DNA of 10,215 bases. Source: Ruminococcaceae bacterium UBA1865. Its GTDB lineage: Bacteria > Bacillota > Clostridia > Oscillospirales > Acutalibacteraceae. The stretch spans positions 2,560 to 12,774 of the forward strand of contig DDHX01000058.1 of NCBI GenBank assembly GCA_002338255.1, in the 5' to 3' direction. The translations under genes and the position numbers were made by a program. Each line of letters opens with the position of its first letter. Position 1 is the stretch's first letter. Positions 1-5,510 of this stretch are shown piece by piece. The notes below the pieces were generated by a model, which did no database searches, had not been told where the DNA came from, and was given only the letters and a program-made list of their open reading frames with translations.

Positions 1-449
1 GCTGTTCCCAATGCGGTCAGCAACAAAAATGCCCCCATACTCATACGGGCCATTCCCGCCGGAATGGAAATCAAACTGCGAACGATTGGAATAAAGCGGC
101 AAAAAAACACAGTAAGCTTTCCGCGCCGGTCAAACCATTTTTCCGCCCGCTGGATATCTTCTTTTTTAAGGTGAAGAATCTTGCCGAGCCGGCCGTTAAG
201 CCAGCGTTCCAAACGCTCCGCATTCAGCCACCGCCCAAGGGCATACAGCACAAGGGCACCCGAAACCGACCCGATTGTAGCGGATAAAATAACGCCCCAT
301 ATCTTCATATTGGTAAAGGTTGTCATAAATCCGCCAAAGGTTAAAATAACCTCCGATGGAATTGGCGGAAATATATTTTCAATTGCAATCAGCAGGGCAA
401 TTCCGAAATACCCAAACTGATTCATAATATTAATAATAATCGTCTGCAT
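1..449 (-). CDS. DedA (SNARE-associated/VTT) family membrane protein, C-terminus cut by window edge
   Basis: The gene starts at ATG 447-449 with AGGAG at 456-460 (6-nt spacing). It runs off the left edge, leaving 149 residues. Residues 23-36 carry the ENIFPPIPSE signature that opens DedA proteins. Residues 115-124 read FFCRFIPIVR, the family F-x-R-x-x-P-x-x-R motif with Arg118, Pro121 and Arg124, followed by a Gly-rich reentrant segment (IPAGMARM). Hydrophobic stretches at about 14-30 and 50-72 fit membrane segments. DedA proteins are polytopic inner-membrane proteins; characterised members help flip or recycle phospholipids and undecaprenyl phosphate and are linked to membrane potential and antimicrobial resistance. 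The usual length is about 200 aa, so roughly 50 residues are missing. It is a separate transcription unit downstream of the dlt-like operon. The exact lipid substrate cannot be told from sequence. Confidence 0.93.
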   Translation of the reverse strand, partial: MQTIIINIMNQFGYFGIALLIAIENIFPPIPSEVILTFGGFMTTFTNMKIWGVILSATIGSVSGALVLYALGRWLNAERLERWLNGRLGKILHLKKEDIQRAEKWFDRRGKLTVFFCRFIPIVRSLISIPAGMARMSMGAFLLLTALGT

Positions 450-796
450 TTCTTTCTCCTTCGCGAACAACAAAGCTCAAGTGATGTTTCTATTCTACCC
501 CCCATTTCTAAACAAAGGATAAACAGCGTATAAAAAATTAAAAAACACTGCCCTCATTAATAACCCATACAGCTTCATTCACCCCCGTAATCTATTATCT
601 CAATTATTTTATATTTCATCAGATTCTAATTATAAATAAAGAATCGCAAATTTTCATAACGAAACAATAAACAGATTATAACAAATAAACGGATGCGTGT
701 GAAGCCCGTTGTTTTACCAACTCTCCGTAAGAACCGCCTTACAGAACTTTATATTCAGAAACGAGGGTGCAGACGGAACGCACTCCGTTTACACCC
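450..796. other. Intergenic region between DedA gene and dlt-like operon
   Basis: This stretch of 347 bases holds no convincing gene. From right to left on the minus strand it contains the hairpin at 763-798, a smaller dyad around 727-745 (GTAAG/CTTAC arms), the predicted DedA promoter at 675-703, and an AT-rich leader. A loose inverted repeat with GATTCT/AGAATC arms lies near 623-646. Short reading frames here have no plausible ribosome site. Confidence 0.6.
675..703 (-). promoter_or_regulatory. Predicted SigA-type promoter for the DedA gene
   Basis: On the minus strand TTCACA (698-703) is followed after exactly 17 nt by a perfect TATAAT (675-680). This would start transcription near 668 and give a leader of about 220 nt before the ATG at 449. 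I could not recognise a structured regulatory RNA in that leader, which is very AT-rich. Other AT-rich -10-like sequences closer to the gene exist, so the assignment is tentative. Confidence 0.5.
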
Positions 797-798
797 TC
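763..798 (-). terminator. Hairpin at the end of the dlt-like operon, probable terminator
   Basis: The arms GAGGGTG (763-769) and CACCCTC (792-798) pair perfectly, with an inner ACGGA/TCCGT pair (773-777/784-788). The stop codon of the SGNH gene (797-799) lies in the stem base. Read on the minus strand the stem is followed only by GTTTCTG, a weak U-tract. Read on the plus strand it is followed by ATTTTTT, a better one. No plus-strand gene enters it, so it most likely ends the operon, perhaps inefficiently, or blocks antisense transcription. Confidence 0.6.
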
Positions 799-1816
799 AT
801 TTTTTGTCTATGCTTGTCCGGATTAATTTCGCCGTGACCGGCAATCTCTTTATTTCAGCTGGAGGTGCGTTCGCCGGCTTTTTATTGAGATATTTTTCTA
901 TTTCATTTGAGAGATCAACCGTTACCTTATCCGCACCCGCAGTGTTGCAATGGCTGATATTGTTGTAAATATATTTCCTTGGTAATTCTCTGTCACTTAT
1001 CTTTGTAATAATCGGCACATTGAGTTCATGTGACAGATAATTCGCTAAATTTGAAATATCACTTTTAGAAGAAACCAACGATTCATCAAGAAACGGAGGA
1101 AACGTAATCAAAAAGGTAGCGCCTTTTCCTTTGCAAAATCGATTGTAATCATTTAAATAGGAAATGAATTCAGTGTTGTAATCTCTTTGATTAAACTCCG
1201 TATCCTGACTTGTTTTGGAAAGATGCCTTGGGAGTACGCATTTGCCTCTGAAATAGCTGTAATTTCCGGCACTGTCAAAAGATTTCCCGGAATAAGAGGG
1301 GCTTTGTTTATCCTTAATTCGGAAGTAATATTTAACCTTCTTAATTAAGAAAGATGGGTAGTATTCCACCGCTTTTTCCCAGTCTTTTGCAGAAAATGCT
1401 TTGTACATGTCAAAGTTATTTTCGCAAGCGGTCAAAATGATGCTTGGGGTAAAAGAATCTCCGTTTGAAGGTTCCAGTTCCAATACCATAATGTCACCCT
1501 TGTGTATGCTGCTTTTTGAAAGCGACAAAATGTATTCAAGGCCGGTTCCAGAATGTATTCCCAAAGTTTGAACAGGCATTTTGATTCTTTTCTCCATTAA
1601 AGGAACATTCAAGCTGAACGGTACGGCGGAATCGCCCATAACCACAAGCTTGCGGGACGGAATCCTTCGCATGGAGTTATATTGAGTGCTTAAAGCATGC
1701 TGATACGACATGCCAAACTGCTGCGGAAGGCCGAATAAAACAAACGCAGTAATCCCGCCTAACAGAATCAGCATTGTAAAACAAAACAGCAGACTCTTAC
1801 AGATAAATTTCTTCAT
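797..1816 (-). CDS. Membrane-anchored SGNH/DltD-like protein of a dlt-like operon
   Basis: The start is ATG 1814-1816, not the longer frame upstream, because AGGAG at 1824-1828 lies 7 nt before it. This gives 339 aa. Residues 4-30 are a hydrophobic N-terminal anchor after MKK, so the body faces the outside. Residues 58-64 (VVMGDSA) form SGNH block I with Ser63. Residues 285-294 (NNISHCNTAG) match block V with His289, but the usual Asp of DxxH is Asn286. The protein is last in an operon with an adenylation enzyme, a carrier protein and an MBOAT. That is the place of DltD in D-alanylation loci and of AlgJ/AlgX/PatB-type proteins in polysaccharide acetylation loci. By analogy it takes an acyl or aminoacyl group delivered through the MBOAT and passes it to a surface polymer. 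Overall similarity to classical DltD is weak by eye, so the symbol dltD is not assigned. Confidence 0.75.
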   Translation of the reverse strand: MKKFICKSLLFCFTMLILLGGITAFVLFGLPQQFGMSYQHALSTQYNSMRRIPSRKLVVMGDSAVPFSLNVPLMEKRIKMPVQTLGIHSGTGLEYILSLSKSSIHKGDIMVLELEPSNGDSFTPSIILTACENNFDMYKAFSAKDWEKAVEYYPSFLIKKVKYYFRIKDKQSPSYSGKSFDSAGNYSYFRGKCVLPRHLSKTSQDTEFNQRDYNTEFISYLNDYNRFCKGKGATFLITFPPFLDESLVSSKSDISNLANYLSHELNVPIITKISDRELPRKYIYNNISHCNTAGADKVTVDLSNEIEKYLNKKPANAPPAEIKRLPVTAKLIRTSIDKK

Positions 1817-1826
1817 AAAGTTTCTC

Positions 1827-3413
1827 CTAAAACTGGAAATAAATGAACTGACTGGGGTCATTACTTGCCAGTACACCTAAAAAAATAACAGAGAGCGCCG
1901 CAGTGCAATATATACTCCATCTGAATACAATGTTTTGTTTTGAGAGCGTTTCGCGCAGATTCCTTTTTCTTTGCAACAGGCTGACAGCGATTAAAACAAT
2001 GATTGATAAAATCAAGAATGCAAAATCAGTCCTTGTGAAATTATTAAAAATGAAGGAAGCCGGAAGTGCAGGTTTATTCAGCGTAAAAATAGACTTCATC
2101 ATGGAAAACGCAGTTTCCAGATTTTCTGCCCGGAACAGGATGAATCCGAGGCAGACAAGCGAAAAAGTCCGTGCCACCCGGAACAGCTTCCAGCCAAAGC
2201 TTTCCGTCGGAATACGCAGCTTGGCAGTCATGCTTTGCAGCAGGGGCTTGCACTGCATGCTTAAGATAATGAGTGCCCCGTAGTAAACGCCATACATGAC
2301 ATAATGCCAATCCGAGCCATGCCACAGGCCGGTTGTAAGCCACACGACAGTTAGCCCGAAAAATGCGGGAACGTTTTTTGCAAAAGTGGGTCTGAAGTGT
2401 TTTCTGCTGAATTTGCCAAGGTTGATTCCCGCTTTTGAAAGCGATAGCGGATAAAACAGGTAATCCTTAAACCATGTGCCAAGTGAAATATGCCATCTGC
2501 GCCAGAATTCGGAAACCGATTTGGAAAAATACGGCCTGTTAAAGTTCGGCGCAAGCCGGATTCCCAAAAACTGAGCCGCACCGGTTGCAATATCAATATA
2601 TCCTGAAAAATCGGCATAAATCTGAACTGCATAAATAACCGCTACAAAAGCAACTTGCAGACCGCTGAAACTTTGGTAATTGCTGTAAACCATATTTACT
2701 AAAATACCGGCCCTGTCGGCAATGACCACTTTTTTAAAATAACCCCACAGCATTAATTGCAGCCCGAATTTCGCATTGTTGTAATCAAACTCATGCTGCT
2801 CGTAAAGCTGATGAGCCAGTTCATTGTAACGGCCGATTGGACCTTCCATAATCTGAGGGAAAAAGGACAGAAACAGCGCTAATTTTGCCAAATTCTTTTC
2901 CGGCTGATATTTTCCACGGTACACGTCAATGACATAGCCCATGGCCTGAAAGGTATAAAACGATATTCCGAGCGGCAAAAGCAATTTTAAAGTTGGCACG
3001 GAGGCGGACGAATGAAACGCACCGAGTACCCCGTCAACGCTTTTGATAAAGAAATTGGAGTATTTCAAAAAGGCAAGTATCCCGAAATTTATCAGTAAAA
3101 CACCCGCCACAACCTGCTTTTTGTTTTTTTTGCTGTTCGCCTTCAGTTCCTTTATCTGTTCCTTTGCATACGTATCCTTGTTTGTGAGAAGAACATCTTT
3201 TTGATGTTCGTTAATTTTGCCAACGCCAATGGCCGCGTAATACGTTGTAACTGTGGTACTCATTAAAAAAAATCCAAATTTAAAGTTCGCCAAGAGATAG
3301 AATACGTAGCTTACAATCAGCAGCCATATCCACTGATATTTTTTCGGAATTATATAATACAGCATAGCTACAATGGGAAAGAAAATAAAAAAATGCAGCG
3401 AATTAAACGTCAT
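1827..3413 (-). CDS. MBOAT family O-acyltransferase (AlgI/DltB-like)
   Basis: This is a 528-residue polytopic membrane protein with about ten hydrophobic segments. MBOAT signatures are clear: YADFSGYIDIATG (266-278), SEFWRRWHISLGTWFKDYLF (301-320, with His308), and TGLWHGSDWHYVMYG (361-375), holding the catalytic-type His365. The C-terminus ends in FIYFQF, as in AlgI-like proteins. At 528 aa it is the size of AlgI (about 500) rather than DltB (about 400). It has a charged Lys-rich cytoplasmic loop at about 68-100. MBOATs of this branch move an acyl or aminoacyl group from a carrier through the membrane to an extracellular acceptor. The ATG (3411-3413) lies 4 nt after the carrier-protein stop and uses an AAGAGG-like site inside that gene, implying coupled translation. 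Its TAG stop (1827-1829) overlaps the ribosome site of the SGNH gene. Confidence 0.93.
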   Translation of the reverse strand: MTFNSLHFFIFFPIVAMLYYIIPKKYQWIWLLIVSYVFYLLANFKFGFFLMSTTVTTYYAAIGVGKINEHQKDVLLTNKDTYAKEQIKELKANSKKNKKQVVAGVLLINFGILAFLKYSNFFIKSVDGVLGAFHSSASVPTLKLLLPLGISFYTFQAMGYVIDVYRGKYQPEKNLAKLALFLSFFPQIMEGPIGRYNELAHQLYEQHEFDYNNAKFGLQLMLWGYFKKVVIADRAGILVNMVYSNYQSFSGLQVAFVAVIYAVQIYADFSGYIDIATGAAQFLGIRLAPNFNRPYFSKSVSEFWRRWHISLGTWFKDYLFYPLSLSKAGINLGKFSRKHFRPTFAKNVPAFFGLTVVWLTTGLWHGSDWHYVMYGVYYGALIILSMQCKPLLQSMTAKLRIPTESFGWKLFRVARTFSLVCLGFILFRAENLETAFSMMKSIFTLNKPALPASFIFNNFTRTDFAFLILSIIVLIAVSLLQRKRNLRETLSKQNIVFRWSIYCTAALSVIFLGVLASNDPSQFIYFQF

Positions 3414-3417
3414 ACCG

Positions 3418-3648
3418 TCAGGCCTCTTCTTTCAGCCTGTCGACCAGTCTGTTGATTGCCGAGACCGAATTAAAATTCTCCGGTGTAATTTCTTCCACCG
3501 GTATTTCAATTTCAAATTCCGAATCAAGCTCCGCAACAATATTTACGATATCAAGGGAATCCAAAAGTCCGTCGTCAATTAGCCTCTCACTGCTTTGAAA
3601 GTTAATATCGGGTCTGAACTCATTTAATATTTTCAGAATATCTTCCAT
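3418..3648 (-). CDS. Acyl/D-alanyl carrier protein (DltC/ACP-like)
   Basis: This is a 76-residue acidic helical protein. The segment GLLDSLDIV contains the Asp-Ser-Leu phosphopantetheine site with Ser31. A GTG at 3655-3657 opens the same frame, but that GTG is part of the strong GAGGTG ribosome site (3655-3660), and ATG 3646-3648 sits 6 nt behind it, so the ATG is preferred. The family is the ACP/DltC group: a PPTase adds phosphopantetheine and the adenylation enzyme loads the thiol with its substrate. DltC proteins usually show DSF or DSM at this site. The DSL here and the run of Glu residues are equally ACP-like, so classical D-alanyl carrier identity is not proven. It lies 26 nt after the adenylation gene and 4 nt before the MBOAT gene, so all three should be co-translated. 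Confidence 0.9.
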   Translation of the reverse strand: MEDILKILNEFRPDINFQSSERLIDDGLLDSLDIVNIVAELDSEFEIEIPVEEITPENFNSVSAINRLVDRLKEEA

Positions 3649-3674
3649 ACTTTTCACCTCTGCATTATTTCAAA

Positions 3675-5189
3675 TTACTGAATGCTTGCTTTTAGTTTGA
3701 CACGGTCAATTTTACCGTTTCCGTTTACCGGCATGGCTTCCAATTGAATCAATTTATTCGGCAGCATATATTTCGGCAGCATATTCCGAAGCGCAATCAG
3801 GATAGCGGCATCGTCCGCACAGCCCGACTGATAAAATAATACGATTTTATTGTGCTGGTCATCGTACACGATGCACCCGTTCTCTATATTGGGCAACGAC
3901 AGCACCGCTGTTTCAATTTCACCGATTTCAATTCTGTGCCCCATATGTTTAATCTGAAAATCACGGCGGCATAAATAAATCAGTTCATGACGATCATTGT
4001 ATTTAACCAAATCGCCGGTGCGATAAATGAGTTCTGGGTAATGTTCGTTCAGCGGGTTCTGCACAAAAGCTTCTTTGGTTTTTTCCGGATTGTTGTAGTA
4101 GCCCAACGAAAGCGAGGTACCCCGTACACACAACTCGCCAATTTCATCATCTTTGACCAGCCGGTTCTTTTCGTTCAGTACAAGGATATCCGTATTCCCA
4201 CAGGGGCAGCCAATGGGCAGCGGTTCGTCATCCGCCATATCTCTGTCCACAATAAAGAAGGTGCAAACATCCGTTATTTCCGTCGGCCCGTACAAGTTCG
4301 CGTACAGCGCATTGGGAATTGCTTTACGCCAGATATTCAGTTGTTTATTCGGCATAACCTCCCCGCAAAAAAGGATTTTTGTAATATATTCCGGCAACAA
4401 TTTCGCCAGCACCTTGGAATTTGCTACATAAATCAAAGCGGAGGGAACCCAGAAGATAGTATTGATCCGATTTTCATTTAAATATTCAATTAGCTTAATT
4501 GGGAAAATAAAAAGTTTTTCAGGAACAATATACATTGTTGCACCCGTTTTTAAGGTGCAATAAATATCGAGAATGGAATTATCAAAATAAAAGGGAGCCT
4601 GATTGCCAAACCGTACTTTTTCATCAAATTGAAAAGTGCGGCATACCCATTCAATATAATCAATCACAGACCGATGGCAGATTGTTACGCCCTTTGGAAT
4701 TCCGGTTGAGCCGGAGGTGAATAAAATATAGAGTGGATCTGTATCTATTTTCTTTGACAGAGCGGCGTCAATTTGCGTTTTTGCAATGCTGTGGTTTACC
4801 GTGTCTTCAATGAGTACAATTTGTTCTTCAGAAAACCCGAGCGATTGCGCAAGCGCGCTGAACTCTGATGTGGTGACAATCAGCCTCGGCCGGAGCGTTT
4901 CTATGATTTTAGCAAGCCGAGCCTGCGGCGAGGTCACATCCAGCGGAGTATAAAAACCGCCGCTGTAAGATATCCCCATGAAGGCGGTCACACATTTGAC
5001 GCTCTTTTTCAATAAAACAACCACTGGAACATTGATCTCACCAAGGGTAACCTCCAATATCCGAGAAGCAAGTGCCATTGCCCGCGCTCTTAAGGCCGCA
5101 AAAGTAACAGATTCTTCTTCATCTACATAAGCGGCTTTTTCCGGAAAAGCATTTGCGCTGCTTTCTAAGTAGGAAATAACATTATTCAA
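3675..5189 (-). CDS. Adenylation enzyme (DltA-like amino acid--carrier protein ligase)
   Basis: This is a 504-residue member of the ANL adenylating family, close to DltA in length. Core motifs in order: P-loop FTSGSTGIPKGV (157-168), FDNSILDIY (202-210) lining the substrate pocket, YGPTE (300-304), YRTGD (389-393), GHRIEIGEIE (417-426), and NGNGKIDR (489-496) with catalytic Lys493. It should use ATP to adenylate a small acid and transfer it to the downstream carrier protein. Asp203 matches the Asp that holds the substrate amino group in DltA and NRPS A-domains, favouring an amino acid. The Cys that favours D-Ala in Bacillus DltA (around residue 268/269) appears to be Val255 here, by a manual alignment of the TPSF..MC region with VPSALIYV, so D-Ala is not certain. 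The start is TTG (5187-5189), with GAGG 8 nt upstream. No in-frame ATG lies nearby. Confidence 0.9.
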   Translation of the reverse strand: MNNVISYLESSANAFPEKAAYVDEEESVTFAALRARAMALASRILEVTLGEINVPVVVLLKKSVKCVTAFMGISYSGGFYTPLDVTSPQARLAKIIETLRPRLIVTTSEFSALAQSLGFSEEQIVLIEDTVNHSIAKTQIDAALSKKIDTDPLYILFTSGSTGIPKGVTICHRSVIDYIEWVCRTFQFDEKVRFGNQAPFYFDNSILDIYCTLKTGATMYIVPEKLFIFPIKLIEYLNENRINTIFWVPSALIYVANSKVLAKLLPEYITKILFCGEVMPNKQLNIWRKAIPNALYANLYGPTEITDVCTFFIVDRDMADDEPLPIGCPCGNTDILVLNEKNRLVKDDEIGELCVRGTSLSLGYYNNPEKTKEAFVQNPLNEHYPELIYRTGDLVKYNDRHELIYLCRRDFQIKHMGHRIEIGEIETAVLSLPNIENGCIVYDDQHNKIVLFYQSGCADDAAILIALRNMLPKYMLPNKLIQLEAMPVNGNGKIDRVKLKASIQ

Positions 5190-5278
5190 TATAAAGGCCT
5201 CTTTTTTAACATTATAATTTTATAATCCGGCGCAATTATTATGATGTGTTTCTAAATTAATAAAATAAGTAAGTAATA

Positions 5279-5307
5279 TCAAATATTTTATTTAGTAAAA
5301 TATTTGA
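5279..5307 (-). promoter_or_regulatory. Perfect 12-bp AT-rich inverted repeat in the dlt-like leader
   Basis: The arms TCAAATATTTTA and TAAAATATTTGA are perfect complements around a 5-nt centre. The dyad lies about 25-55 nt downstream of the predicted transcription start and about 90 nt before the TTG start codon. It could be a repressor operator (roadblock position) or an RNA hairpin. It has no U-tract on the minus strand that would make it a convincing terminator. Confidence 0.5.
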
Positions 5308-5309
5308 GT

Positions 5310-5327
5310 CAAATTCTGTGAAATTTG
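5310..5327 (-). promoter_or_regulatory. Second dyad just after the transcription start of the dlt-like operon
   Basis: On the minus strand CAAATT and AATTTG flank a 6-nt centre, placing the dyad at roughly +5 to +22 relative to the predicted start. It lies only a few bases upstream of the larger repeat at 5279-5307. Such a site is a typical operator position, but 6-bp AT-rich arms can occur by chance. Confidence 0.3.
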
Positions 5328-5338
5328 TTGCCTTCAAT

Positions 5339-5367
5339 ATTATAGTAACCTTAATTTTGTTTGTCAA
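5339..5367 (-). promoter_or_regulatory. Consensus SigA promoter of the dlt-like operon
   Basis: On the minus strand TTGACA (5362-5367) and TATAAT (5339-5344) are separated by 17 nt, a perfect match to the housekeeping consensus. Transcription would start near 5332, leaving a leader of about 140 nt. The -35 box overlaps the 8-bp palindrome TCAATTGA. So strong a promoter followed by dyads suggests repressor control or high constitutive expression. Confidence 0.85.
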
Positions 5368-5424
5368 TTGAAGTTGAATTTTGTAACCACTCATTACAAA
5401 TCTGATATTTATGTACAATTTATG

Positions 5425-5467
5425 AAACAGGCCGCAAATCCAATAACCATGGACTTGCGGCCTGTTT
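5425..5467 (-). terminator. Intrinsic terminator of the cation ATPase gene
   Basis: A perfect 13-bp stem (AAACAGGCCGCAA / TTGCGGCCTGTTT) carries an extra TCCA/TGGA pair near the loop. On the minus strand it is followed by CATAAATT after the closing TTT, so the U-tract is modest but the GC-rich stem is strong. It begins 43 nt after the ATPase stop codon and 58 nt before the -35 box of the next operon, separating the two units. Confidence 0.85.
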
Positions 5468-5510
5468 GCAGCTCTTGTGAAAATATGATATCAGGGTAAA
5501 GTCAATACGT

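Larger units (their letters stand above)
5190..5510. other. Intergenic region between ATPase gene and dlt-like operon
   Basis: This 321-base region contains the ATPase terminator hairpin (5425-5467), the consensus promoter (5339-5367), two inverted repeats (5310-5327 and 5279-5307) and the ribosome site for the adenylation gene. It is strongly AT-rich between the hairpin and the start codon. No small coding gene such as a dltX-like microprotein was found before the adenylation gene. Confidence 0.6.

Noticed and set aside
181..420. A 79-aa plus-strand frame at the left end
   Set aside because: It lies entirely antisense to the DedA gene, whose motifs are clear.
693..968. A 91-aa plus-strand frame across the left end of the dlt-like operon
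   Set aside because: It spans a hairpin and the antisense of the SGNH C-terminus, and no ribosome site precedes it.
3649..3657. GTG start for the carrier protein, three residues upstream
   Set aside because: The GTG is itself part of the GAGGTG ribosome site, and the ATG 6 nt behind that site is the better start.
3987..4481. A 164-aa plus-strand frame opposite the adenylation gene
   Set aside because: It is a mirror of the conserved adenylation coding sequence, with no start signal or domain of its own.
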